From Bin87 sp965204685 (GTDB lineage Bacteria; Chloroflexota; Dehalococcoidia; Lucifugimonadales; UBA3495), in the NCBI GenBank assembly GCA_965204685.1, contig OZ242004.1, positions 62,001 through 126,000 of the forward strand: a stretch of 64,000 bases of DNA. Reading direction: 5' to 3'. Made by a program: the position numbers and the translations under genes. The notes below the pieces were generated by a model, which saw only the letters and a program-made list of their open reading frames with translations, had not been told where the DNA came from and searched no databases. Below are positions 24,701 to 33,523 of this stretch, piece by piece (position 1 is the stretch's first letter; each line of letters starts with the position of its first letter).

Positions 24701-27700
24701 CTAATCGGCGTCATCGTCCAGGACCCGGATCACCACGTCGTTGGGGTATTCGCTGGAGTAGAGCCTCACATTCACCTCCAGGGGCACTCTCGTGTCGTCG
24801 ATCTCCACGATGAGCGTCTCGTTGTTGGTGTCCGCGTCCTGTTCGGTGGGGATGTCGCCCGTTGCGCTGGTCTGCCCTGCGGCAATGGTGACCTCATAAC
24901 CGGTCGCGGTACCGTGGTTGAACGCCGCTTTCAGCGGGATCGTCACATCCTTGTTCAGCGCCGCCGTGAGCCACACCGCAACCGTCGCAGACTCTCCCTC
25001 GGCCACCGTTTTCTTCGCCGTCGTCAGCCACACCGTCGGGATGTCGGCGGGCGCGATGGTCATCAGCAGAGACTTCCGCGTGCCCTGCTGCACTACCGCC
25101 GGCAGGTTGCCGAGACTCACCCTGAAACGCTCGTAGTCGGGGTCGGCATCCTTACGAGTGGTGATGGTCCCGGTGCCGCTGGTTGCGCCGGCGGCGATCC
25201 GGATGCTCGAAAGCGTGCCGTAGTCGTCGCTGCCGGTTCCCCATTCCGGCGTGAGGGTCAGCGGGATGGTCACGTCGCCGGGCAACGCCGCCGAGAGTTT
25301 CGCCTTGATGGTCACGCTCTCCCCCGCCATCACCCAGCCCGACGAGGCCGACAGATTCACCGTCGGGGTGTCGTCGTCGTCGATGGTGATGCTCGCCGAG
25401 GTCGTCCCGCCGGCCAGCAGGGTTTCCGGCAGGTTCGCCGTGTCGATGGCCACCGTGAAGGTCTCGTCGTCGGTGTCGTCGTCCTGGCGGGTTGCGATGC
25501 GGCCCGTGCCGCTGACGCTGCCCCGGGAAACCCGGATGCCCGTGAGCGTCCCCAGGTCCCCGGCCTCCGCCGTGCCGGTGGTCACCGTAATCGGAACGGC
25601 CACCGATCGCGACGCCGCCCTGGAGAGGGTTGCCGTGACCGTCACGGTCCCGCCCTCCGCCACCGGGTTGGGCGAAGCCGACAGCGACACCCTGGCGTCG
25701 TCGTCAACGATGGTGATTTCCATCGAAGTCGTCGCGCCCTGTTTCACCGTGGCGGGCAGCGCGCCCAGGGCCACCGTGAAGGTTTCGTCGTCCGTGTCGT
25801 CGTCCTGGGCCGTGGTGACCACGCCGGTGGCGCTGGTCCGGCCGGCGGTGATCGTGATGCCCGCAAGCGCGCCGTAGTCGCCGGACTCCGCCGTGCCCCG
25901 CGTCAGTGTCAGCGGGACCGTCACGTCGCCGGTCAGCCGCCGGTTGAGCCGCGCCGTGACCGTCACGCTGCGGCCCTCCGCCACCTGGGTCGGGGAGGCC
26001 GACAGCGTCACACCCGCGTCGTCGTCGGTGATGGTGATCTGGACGGAGGACGGGCTGCCCGCGAGGAGGGTTCCCGGCAGGTTCGCCGTGTCCAGCGCCA
26101 CCGTGAAGGTCTCGTCGTCCGTGTCGTCGTCCTGGGCCGTCGTGACCACGCCGGTGGCGCTGGTGCCGCCGGCCGTGATCGTGATCGATGCCAGCGAGCC
26201 GTAGTCACCGGAATCCGCCGTGCCGTCCGTCAGCGTCAGCGGGATCGTCACGTCGTTGGCCAGTGCCGCCGACAGTTTCGCCGTGACCGTCACGCTCTCC
26301 CCCTCCGCCACCCTGCGCGGCGAGGCCGACAGCGACACCCTCGGAGTGTCGTCGTCGTCGATGGTGATGTCCACCGAGGTCGTCGCGCCGGTAAGGAGGG
26401 TGTCCGGCAGGTTCGCCGTGTCCAGGGTCACCGTGAAGGTCTCGTCATCGGTGTCGGCGTCCTGGCGGGTTGCGATGCTCGCCGTCCCGCTGACTCTGCC
26501 CCTGGCGACCCGGATGCCCGTGAGAGCGCTCAGGTCCCCCGCCTCCGCCGTGCCGGTGGTCACCGTAACCGGGACCGTTACCGCACGCGACGCGGGCCTG
26601 GAGAGCGTCGCCGTGATCGTCACGCTGCGACCCTCCACCACCGGGTTCGGCGAGGCCGATAGCGACACCCTGGCGTCGTCGTCGGTGATGGTGATCTCCA
26701 CCGTCCTCGTCGTGCCCTCCTTCACCCCGGCGGGCAGAGCGCCCAGCGACACCGTGAAGGTCTCGTCGTCTGTGCCGGCGTCCTGCGCCGTGGTGATCTC
26801 GCCGGTAGCGCTGCCGCGGCGGGCCGGGATCGTGATCGACGCCAGCGAACCGTGGTCGCCGGACTCCGCCGTGCCGTCCGACAGCGTCAGCGGAACCGCC
26901 ACGGCGCCGGGCAGCGTCCGGTTGAGCCGCGCCGTGACCGTCACGCTGTGGCCCTCCAACACCGGGTTCGGGGAGACCGACAGCGTCACCCTGGCGACGT
27001 CGTCATCGGCGATGGTGACCTCTACGGAGGACGTGCTGCCGGCCCCCACCCCGGCGGGCAGGGCGCCCAGGGCCACGGTGAAGGTTTCGTCGTCGCTGTC
27101 CGTGTCCTGGTTCGTTCGGATCCGGCCCGTGAACCGGAGCGAACCGGCTCGGATCGGGATGTTCGCCAGCGTCCCGTAGTCGCCGGCCTCCGCCGTCCCC
27201 GGCGTCAGAACAATCGGGATCACCGCGGCCTCCTCCACCGCCTCCGAGAGATCGATGGTCACGGTTACGGTCCCGCCCTCCGGGACCGGATTGGGCGACA
27301 CCGAGAGCGTGGCGGTGGCCACCGCCGCCACCGTGACGGCGACGTCGGCGACGCTCAGAGACGAGTAGGCCGAACCGCCGCCGCTGATCGCGTGGGTGAT
27401 GGTCGCGCTGCCCTCCGCCACGCCGGTCACCGTGACCGTCTGCGCCTGTTGATAGTTGCCAGGCGTGAAGGTCAGCGCGCCGGATACGGTGGCCTTGTCG
27501 GTGTCGCCGCTGGTCGGGGTGATCGTCACGTTGGATGACGGCGTCGCCCCCCTCAGCACGATGGTGTATTCGGCCGCCTCGCCCGGCTTGACCGGCAACG
27601 CGGTCGTGCTCACCGCCACGGCGCCGTCATCGTCGGTGATGGTCAGCGTGGCGCGGGAACCGTTGGGGTCCCGCTGGTAGTGGTCGCCCAGGTCGTTGAC

Positions 27701-30700
27701 CGGAGTGTCGGCCGCGGCGATGCGCAGCTGGATGGTCTCGTCGCCCTCCGCGTCGGTGTCCCCGGTGATCGTAATGGTCACGTTCTCCGTCAGGTCGCCG
27801 TCCGACGGGCCAAAGGTCACCGACTTGGTGGCGATGCTGTAGTCGGAGCCCTCCGTTGCCGTCGCGCCGCTGCTCACCACCTCGATGTTGAACGTCGTGG
27901 ACGACTTGGGCCGGGCGGTGATGGTGACCGGCACGGTCAGCGTGCCGGCGCCCTCGCCCACCGAGGCCGTGTGGACCGCCGTGGTGCCTGCGGCGCTGCC
28001 GAAGGCGATCTTCGCGTCCGCCGCGTCCGGGTCGGTGATGGTCACCCGGGCGCAGACATCGTTCTGGGCGCAGGTCCTGGATGCCGCCGGGTGGCTCGGG
28101 CGGTTGCCCTCCGCCGGCTCCCATCCCGTCTCGGTGGTCGAGATCACGACGTAGTAATGCTCGTCGCCCTCGACCAGGTCGTCCTCCGCGATGGGATCGC
28201 TCAGCGTGGCCGTGCGCTCCCCGACCGTAACGGTCAAGGTGCTCGGCGGCGACGCGCCCAGATCGGTGGACACGTCGGCCAGGGCGTCATCCTGACTATG
28301 CGCGAAGGCGTCGCCCTGGAGTTTCTCCTCGTTGTGCCGGCGGCTGCGGTCCACGGTAAAGTTGGGGTTGTCCGTTGACGGCGCCCTGGCGCCCAGGGTG
28401 ACCGTCAACTCGGCAGTCTCGCCCTCGGCGGCCGTCGCAACCGGAGAGATCCGGTAGCTGTTCTCCGGCTCGCTCACCGTCACCTTCACCCGGCCGAGTA
28501 CCGACGACGACAGGCTGTACCTGGCGTCGGTCGATGTGGACGTATGGGTAATCGTCGCCGTGCCCGCGGCCACGGCGGTGACCGTCACCTCCTGCGGTTC
28601 CGCATAGTTCTCGGGGGTGAAGGTCAACGCGCCGGACACGGTCGCCTTGTCGGTGGCGCTGCTGGCGGGGGTGACCGTCACGTTGGCGGTCGGGGCGGTG
28701 TCGCCGCTCAGTGCGACCGTGTAGGTCGCCGTGTCGGTGGCGAGCAGGCCGTCGAGCGCGGTCTCGCTCAGAATAATGCCCGTGCCGGCATCCCTGAGGT
28801 ACAGGTTAAGGGTATTGCTGGTCCTGGTCACACCTTTGCGGCTCGCATTGGCGTGCACGGACAGCCGCTCCTGGGTGGCTTCCACCGTGTTGTCGCGACG
28901 GATGGACAGATAACCCGTCGCTTCCGTCTGACCCTCTCGAATGGTGAACGCTGACGGCAGGGTCACGTCGTTCGGGCAGGCATATCCTACGGTAAGATCA
29001 TGCCGATTTCCTTCGCAGTAAGGTCTGAACACCATTTCGCCTTTTAGATACAGGTCGGTCGGAGCGCGTTTCACCTCGACCGTCCAGCCGCCCGGCCCCA
29101 CCGGGATGTCCGCCGTGACCGTCATCTCCAGCCGGCCGCCCTCGTAGGCGGGGAACACGCCGCCCGGTAGGGAAGCAACGTTCGTCTTCAGCGTCACCGT
29201 TGACACCGCGTCCTCGCTGGTGAGGGTGAGGGTGGACGCGGAACCGTCCGCGTGCCGGACGTAGTGGTCGCCAAGGTCGTCCTTCGGATTGTCCGACCTG
29301 ACGATGCGCAGCTGGATGGTCTCGTCGTCCTCCTCCACGTTGTCGTCCGCGATGTTGACGGTCAGGTCCATGGATTTGTCGCCCGTACTGGTGAACGTCA
29401 CCTCCTTGGAGACGAAGTCGTAGTCCTTGGGGTTGCCCGCGGCGTTGTTGGCGTCGTCGCTGTCCCGGGCCGTGGTGCCGGAGGACAGCACCTCCACGGC
29501 GAAGGTGGTGGAACTCTCCGGCAGGTGGCTGATGGTGATGGGCACGGTCAGCGTGCCGTCGCCCTCCGCGCCGGATTTCGTGTGTTTCGTGGTTGACGCC
29601 GCGCTGGGGCCGATGGCGATCTTCGCGTCGGGCCGCTCGTCGTCCTTGATGGTCACCTCGGCCAGCTTGCCCTGGGCGTGGCGCGCGTACTTGCTGAAAA
29701 AGCCGTCGCCCGAGGCGATTTCCAGCTCGATGGTCTGGTCTTCCTCCACCAGCATGTCGTTGGTCAGCGTGATGGTCAGGTTCTGGGTCAGGGCGCTGGC
29801 ACTGTTGAAGGTGAACGTCTCCGCCGAGAGGCTGTAGTCCGTGTCCTTCGTGGCCGTCCCGCTCACCGAGACCGTGAAGTCGGATTCCTCCTCGGGCAGG
29901 GCGCTGACGGTGATGGGGACGGTCAGCGTGCCGGCCGTCTCCAACGGCGACTCCGTAATTTTGGCGGTCGCGCTCGCGTTGGGGCCGAAGGCGATCTTGG
30001 CCTGGGGCGCCTCATCGTCCACGATGGTCACCCGGGCCTGCGAACCGTCCGCGTGCCGGGCGTAGTAGTCGCCCAGGTCGTTGGGAGCAGCGTCGGCCGC
30101 GACGATGCGCAACTCGATGGTCTGGTCATCCTCCACCAGGCTGTCGTTGTTGAAGGCGATGGCCACGTCCCGGTACTTGCTGCCGGTGCGGCCGAAGGTC
30201 ACCGGCTTGTCGGCGATGTGGAAGTCGCCCGAGCCCATGGCGCTGGCTTGTTCCGAGGCGGTGCCGGCGCCGGCCCCACTGGTCACCGTCTCGACCGTGA
30301 AGGTCGTGTCGGCGTCCGGCAGGTGGCTGACGGTGACCCGCACGGTGGCGGAGGCCGTTTCATTGTGGCTGCGCGTGTACTTCGCGGTTCCCGCGGCGTC
30401 GGTCCCGAAGGCGATCTTGGCAACGTCCACCTCGTCGTCCTCGATGGTCAGCGTGGCCGTGGAGGACGACGCATTGCGCGCGTAGTGACCGCCCAGGTCG
30501 CCGGAGGACGGGTGCTCGAAGCCATTGACGCGGAGAAGTATGTTATTGGCGTAATTACTCCACCAAGTCCCGGTCGGTTGATTGCTGTTGACCCAGCGGG
30601 GTACATCCGCGATCGACCAGCCGGGTTGTCCGCCGGTGTCCTCCGCCTGGCTCGACGTCACGCTTATTTGCGCATTGTAGCTGCCCACCGTGTACAGGAC

Positions 30701-32773
30701 TAAGTGATAGGTCGTGTTCGCCGACAGCACGACGCTCGACGGCGCCGCGAACGACACGATGCCCGGCGACCAGGTCGCCGGGACCGTCAGGTCCGCCAAC
30801 TTCGAACTCGGCTGGTTGGAAGCGTCCGACCACAGCTCCGCCCGGAAGGTTGCGGCCTGGGCGGCGTTCGCCCCGCTTTGCAGATTCGCTTCGATGCTGG
30901 TCAGGGTGAATCCCGTGGCCCCGTTTCCCGTGGTGAAACCCTGGGTGAAAACCTGCCCGACGGTGGTGACAAGAAAAACCGTTGTACCGTGGAAGTTGCC
31001 CACCAGATGTTGCGTCGGCCTCGCCTTGATCTTCAGCTTGATCGTCTCGTCGTTCTCGACGAAGGCGTCGTTGGTGAGCGCGACGCTCACGTTCTTGGTC
31101 AGGTTGCCGGTGTTGCCGAAGGTAACCGACTTCGTTCCGATGCGGTAGTCCTGGGTCTCCGTCGCCGTCGCGCCGCTGCTGACCACCTCGACGTCGAATC
31201 GCGCACTCGACTGGGGCAGCGCGCTGATGGTGACCGGCACGGTCAGCGTACCGCCCGTGACGTCCTCATCCGCGGAAGCGGTGTAGGCCGCCGTCGCCGC
31301 CGCGTTGCTGCCGAAGGCGATCCTGGCGTTGGCCGCCTCGTCGTCGATGATCGTAATGGTGGCAACGTTGGCGCCGGTCGAGGCCGGGTTCCACCCGGAG
31401 GCGGTGGTGCTGATGGTGACCGTGAAGGTCTCCGCGCCCTCCACCAGGGCGTCCTGGGCGATGGGCACCGTCAGCGTCGCGGTGGTGGCGTTCTGGGCCA
31501 CCGTAACCGTCGAGGGCGTCGTGCCCGTGTCGGCGGCGGTCGCCGTGCTGCTGCCCGAGTAGCCGTAGTTCACGTTGACGGTGTGGCCGGCCGTGTCCGT
31601 GGGCGCTCGGCCCAGGGTCACGGTCAGCTCGGCGTTCCCGCCCTCGCTGGCCTGTGCGGTCTGGGTAATCCGGAGGGTCTTGGTGGATGCGCTCACCGTC
31701 ACGCCCACCTGGCTGATGGACATGGACGTGGGATACTTCGCGTCCGAGCCGCCGGTCACCGCGTGGGTGACGTTCAGCGTACCCGTTCCTCTGCCGGTGA
31801 CGGTGACCGTCTGCGGCGTATTCCAGTTGCCGCTGGACCCGCCGGTGAAGCTCATCGCGCCCGACACCGTGGCCTTGCCGGTATCGCTGCTCGTGGGCGT
31901 GATGGTCACGGTGGACGTCGGCTGCGTGTCCAGCTTGACGGTGTAGGTGGTGGTTTCGCCCACCTCCACCGTGCGCGTGGACTGGCTGACGGTAACGCCG
32001 GCGTCGTCGTTGTCCTTGATGGTCAGGGACAATCTACCCGAAGCGCCGCCCGCTTCGATATGCTTGGTAGCGCTGGTACTGAGGACCAGCGTTTCATCAT
32101 CCTCGTCCACATCGTCATCCACGATGCTGAGGGACGTCGTCCCGGCAGTGTCGCCCGAGGCGATGGTGATACTACCTATTGAACCTATGTCACTACTGGC
32201 GGCGGTCGAATTACTCGCTCTCGCCACCGTCACCGTCACGCCGTCCTGGTCCGCCGCCGCGCTCAGCGTGGCGGTCAGCGTCAGCGCCGCGTCCCCCTCA
32301 GTCACCATGCCGTTGGAGGCGTCGCTGGTCAGCGTGATCGTCGGCAGCGGCGTGAAGAAATTGCCGTTTCCTGCGTGTTTCCAGCCGCCGTCGCCATCGT
32401 TGTTCGTCGCGCGCACCCGCACCCGGTACTGCTCGTCGTTGGTCAGGCCGGTGATGGACGCCGAGGTCGTCGTGCCGCTATGGGAGGCGTCCACCCACTC
32501 CATGTCCACGTCGCTGCCGACGGCGGCACTACCACCCACCGTTGCACTGGCCGTATAGTGCACGTCATAGCCGGTGGGCGTTCCGCCACTCGTTCTCGGC
32601 ACCCACGTCACGTCCAGCTTCTGATGGCCCGGCTGAACTGTTACGCTCAGTAGCGTGTGGGGTGCCTGCGCCGCCGCCGGTGGCGCGTCGTGAAAGAAGA
32701 AGACGGCCAGCCCGGTCAGGACGGCGGCCATGAGCAGGGGCAGCGACCAAATGCTGCGGCGTCCGGTCAGCAT
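24701..32773 (-). CDS. Giant secreted Calx-beta repeat protein
   Basis: 2690 residues. A signal peptide ends near PAAAQAPHT (residue 37). An FN3 domain (about 40-145) is followed by about seventeen Calx-beta-type domains up to the C-terminus. The last eight are highly regular (SASPNPV.EG.SVTVTA.L, then DDDTDDETFTV). Acidic DD.TDDE loops suggest calcium binding. Between some Calx-beta units lie three related beta domains (SSDTGKATVSGA.SFT, then TVTVTG). One Calx-beta unit is split by an inserted domain of about 170 residues (nt 30500-31015) resembling a choice-of-anchor type. It has no C-terminal anchor. A GGGGGG ribosome site is folded into a hairpin (32780-32796). Probably a long extracellular fibre or adhesin. 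Confidence 0.9.
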   Translation of the reverse strand: MLTGRRSIWSLPLLMAAVLTGLAVFFFHDAPPAAAQAPHTLLSVTVQPGHQKLDVTWVPRTSGGTPTGYDVHYTASATVGGSAAVGSDVDMEWVDASHSGTTTSASITGLTNDEQYRVRVRATNNDGDGGWKHAGNGNFFTPLPTITLTSDASNGMVTEGDAALTLTATLSAAADQDGVTVTVARASNSTAASSDIGSIGSITIASGDTAGTTSLSIVDDDVDEDDETLVLSTSATKHIEAGGASGRLSLTIKDNDDAGVTVSQSTRTVEVGETTTYTVKLDTQPTSTVTITPTSSDTGKATVSGAMSFTGGSSGNWNTPQTVTVTGRGTGTLNVTHAVTGGSDAKYPTSMSISQVGVTVSASTKTLRITQTAQASEGGNAELTVTLGRAPTDTAGHTVNVNYGYSGSSTATAADTGTTPSTVTVAQNATTATLTVPIAQDALVEGAETFTVTISTTASGWNPASTGANVATITIIDDEAANARIAFGSNAAATAAYTASADEDVTGGTLTVPVTISALPQSSARFDVEVVSSGATATETQDYRIGTKSVTFGNTGNLTKNVSVALTNDAFVENDETIKLKIKARPTQHLVGNFHGTTVFLVTTVGQVFTQGFTTGNGATGFTLTSIEANLQSGANAAQAATFRAELWSDASNQPSSKLADLTVPATWSPGIVSFAAPSSVVLSANTTYHLVLYTVGSYNAQISVTSSQAEDTGGQPGWSIADVPRWVNSNQPTGTWWSNYANNILLRVNGFEHPSSGDLGGHYARNASSSTATLTIEDDEVDVAKIAFGTDAAGTAKYTRSHNETASATVRVTVSHLPDADTTFTVETVTSGAGAGTASEQASAMGSGDFHIADKPVTFGRTGSKYRDVAIAFNNDSLVEDDQTIELRIVAADAAPNDLGDYYARHADGSQARVTIVDDEAPQAKIAFGPNASATAKITESPLETAGTLTVPITVSALPEEESDFTVSVSGTATKDTDYSLSAETFTFNSASALTQNLTITLTNDMLVEEDQTIELEIASGDGFFSKYARHAQGKLAEVTIKDDERPDAKIAIGPSAASTTKHTKSGAEGDGTLTVPITISHLPESSTTFAVEVLSSGTTARDSDDANNAAGNPKDYDFVSKEVTFTSTGDKSMDLTVNIADDNVEEDDETIQLRIVRSDNPKDDLGDHYVRHADGSASTLTLTSEDAVSTVTLKTNVASLPGGVFPAYEGGRLEMTVTADIPVGPGGWTVEVKRAPTDLYLKGEMVFRPYCEGNRHDLTVGYACPNDVTLPSAFTIREGQTEATGYLSIRRDNTVEATQERLSVHANASRKGVTRTSNTLNLYLRDAGTGIILSETALDGLLATDTATYTVALSGDTAPTANVTVTPASSATDKATVSGALTFTPENYAEPQEVTVTAVAAGTATITHTSTSTDARYSLSSSVLGRVKVTVSEPENSYRISPVATAAEGETAELTVTLGARAPSTDNPNFTVDRSRRHNEEKLQGDAFAHSQDDALADVSTDLGASPPSTLTVTVGERTATLSDPIAEDDLVEGDEHYYVVISTTETGWEPAEGNRPSHPAASRTCAQNDVCARVTITDPDAADAKIAFGSAAGTTAVHTASVGEGAGTLTVPVTITARPKSSTTFNIEVVSSGATATEGSDYSIATKSVTFGPSDGDLTENVTITITGDTDAEGDETIQLRIAAADTPVNDLGDHYQRDPNGSRATLTITDDDGAVAVSTTALPVKPGEAAEYTIVLRGATPSSNVTITPTSGDTDKATVSGALTFTPGNYQQAQTVTVTGVAEGSATITHAISGGGSAYSSLSVADVAVTVAAVATATLSVSPNPVPEGGTVTVTIDLSEAVEEAAVIPIVLTPGTAEAGDYGTLANIPIRAGSLRFTGRIRTNQDTDSDDETFTVALGALPAGVGAGSTSSVEVTIADDDVARVTLSVSPNPVLEGHSVTVTARLNRTLPGAVAVPLTLSDGTAESGDHGSLASITIPARRGSATGEITTAQDAGTDDETFTVSLGALPAGVKEGTTRTVEITITDDDARVSLSASPNPVVEGRSVTITATLSRPASRAVTVPVTVTTGTAEAGDLSALTGIRVARGRVSGTASIATRQDADTDDETFTVTLDTANLPDTLLTGATTSVDITIDDDDTPRVSLSASPRRVAEGESVTVTAKLSAALANDVTIPLTLTDGTADSGDYGSLASITITAGGTSATGVVTTAQDDDTDDETFTVALDTANLPGTLLAGSPSSVQITITDDDAGVTLSASPTQVAEGRSVTVTARLNRRLTGDVTVPLTLTRGTAESGDYGALAGITITAGRTSATGVVTTAQDDDTDDETFTVALGALPATVKQGATTSMEITIVDDDARVSLSASPNPVAEGGTVTVTATLSRAASRSVAVPITVTTGTAEAGDLGTLTGIRVSRGSVSGTGRIATRQDDDTDDETFTVAIDTANLPETLLAGGTTSASITIDDDDTPTVNLSASSGWVMAGESVTIKAKLSAALPGDVTIPLTLTPEWGTGSDDYGTLSSIRIAAGATSGTGTITTRKDADPDYERFRVSLGNLPAVVQQGTRKSLLMTIAPADIPTVWLTTAKKTVAEGESATVAVWLTAALNKDVTIPLKAAFNHGTATGYEVTIAAGQTSATGDIPTEQDADTNNETLIVEIDDTRVPLEVNVRLYSSEYPNDVVIRVLDDDAD
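30500..31015 (-). other. Choice-of-anchor-like domain nested in a Calx-beta unit
   Basis: It encodes FTQGFTTGNGATGFTLTSIE, FRAELWSDASNQPSSKLADL and ANTTYHLVLYTVGSYN, the pattern of choice-of-anchor (type R-like) domains. It sits between IKARPTQ and DLGGHYARN, which are contiguous in the neighbouring Calx-beta units (for example IVAADAAPNDLGDYYARH). Confidence 0.6.
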
Positions 32774-32779
32774 TTTGGA

Positions 32780-32796
32780 CCCCCCAAGTCGGGGGG
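32780..32796 (-). promoter_or_regulatory. Hairpin covering the ribosome site of the giant Calx-beta gene
   Basis: A 6-bp C/G stem with a 5-base loop lies 7 bases before the ATG at 32773. On the mRNA its 3' arm (GGGGGG) is the only Shine-Dalgarno-like sequence, so folding would limit initiation. Confidence 0.5.
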
Positions 32797-33220
32797 GGCT
32801 GACACAGGCAGGTATTTTCGCATCATGTTAATGAACCTCATTTTTCACAATAGACCCGGGTGACAGTCGCCAGTACGCGCGATGGCCTGCCGGCATGCAG
32901 ATCCGAACAAAACAGTTGCAAACGGCGACCGCTTCGAACTGTCCGGAGAAGTTCGACATTTGCCGGAGCGGCAGGCCACCGCGGCGGAGGAGTTTCGCAC
33001 CGCGTCCACGTGTGTGGTCTCCCCGCAGTCGTCGCATCGGAATTCCAGGTAGTGGCTCCAACTACTGACCAGTTGCATGGTTTGCCGTTGCATCCTTCTT
33101 TTTCGTATTTAGAGCCTTTCCTAATGACCAGGCGGCGCTGCTGTTGCTTTTGCCGACGGTTCGGGTCGGTCGCCGACTGACAGTTCCGGCGCAAAAAGCC
33201 GGGAAACCTTACACCATAAT
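32797..33220. other. Upstream region of the giant Calx-beta gene, with a doubtful Cys-rich ORF
   Basis: On the - strand, 32845-33093 could encode 82 residues including FRCDDCGETTHVDAV and CRSGKC, faintly zinc-ribbon-like. Its ribosome site is misplaced (GAAGG touching the first ATG) and I do not treat it as a gene. Nothing else is recognised. The control module lies just to the right. Confidence 0.3.
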
Positions 33221-33244
33221 CCGTATTTTAGTCCGTATTTTTAG
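33221..33244. promoter_or_regulatory. Paired GTATTT boxes, copy 4 of 6
   Basis: CCGTATTT twice at 12-bp spacing, with CTTACACCA on the left. It lies 448 bases from the start of the giant Calx-beta gene (32773), farther than in the other copies. The + side has a leader stem-loop (GGCCCGGA 33298-33305 with TCCGGGTC 33331-33338, one G-U) and an intact micro-ORF. Confidence 0.6.
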
Positions 33245-33348
33245 ATCTTCTTTTATATGGGTTCTTGTATGCTTGCGCTTGATCAACCATGAAGTCGGGC
33301 CCGGACCCGCAATGCAGTCGTTGCTGGGGATCCGGGTCGGAGAAAGGC

Positions 33349-33450
33349 ATGGGCCAGCCCTGCCGGGAGATCGGGGTCCTGCGGGAATGCCTGCCCCGCC
33401 TGAGCCGGGCCAGCCGGCGCATCAACTCAATCGCCGCCAATCTGGACTGA
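33349..33450 (+). CDS. 33-residue micro-ORF matching the sensor-kinase N-terminus
   Basis: Complete ATG-to-TGA frame: MGQPCREIGVLRECL, then SRASRRINSIAANLD. It aligns with residues 1-30 of the kinase encoded at 53345 (MDQP...YREIQALQERLSRL, SEASRRINESLD), which is the amphipathic helix before the GAF domain. It lies behind the same promoter module and leader hairpin as the kinase and ends 2 bases before the terminator hairpin. It could be a small regulatory peptide or simply a deletion remnant; the retention of frame and exact length in this copy and at 42182 favours keeping it as a candidate gene. Confidence 0.45.
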   Translation: MGQPCREIGVLRECLPRLSRASRRINSIAANLD

Positions 33451-33452
33451 GA

Positions 33453-33480
33453 CGGGTGTCCAATCGCAGCCAGACGCCCG
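33453..33480. terminator. Shared hairpin, diverged copy
   Basis: CGGGTGTC pairs with AGACGCCCG (one G-T pair) between the micro-ORF and the converging giant gene that ends at 33524. Confidence 0.55.
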
Positions 33481-33523
33481 CCTAAATAAGTCCATGATTC
33501 GGAAGCTCCACCCGGCCTGCACC

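Noticed and set aside
24914..26662. Long + strand frames opposite the Calx-beta gene
   Set aside because: Arg-rich shadows of the repeated - strand coding sequence; no ribosome sites or families.
32845..33093. Cys-containing 82-residue - strand ORF
   Set aside because: Start codon touches the only ribosome-like site and the C-terminal half looks random; kept only as a remark in the intergenic entry.
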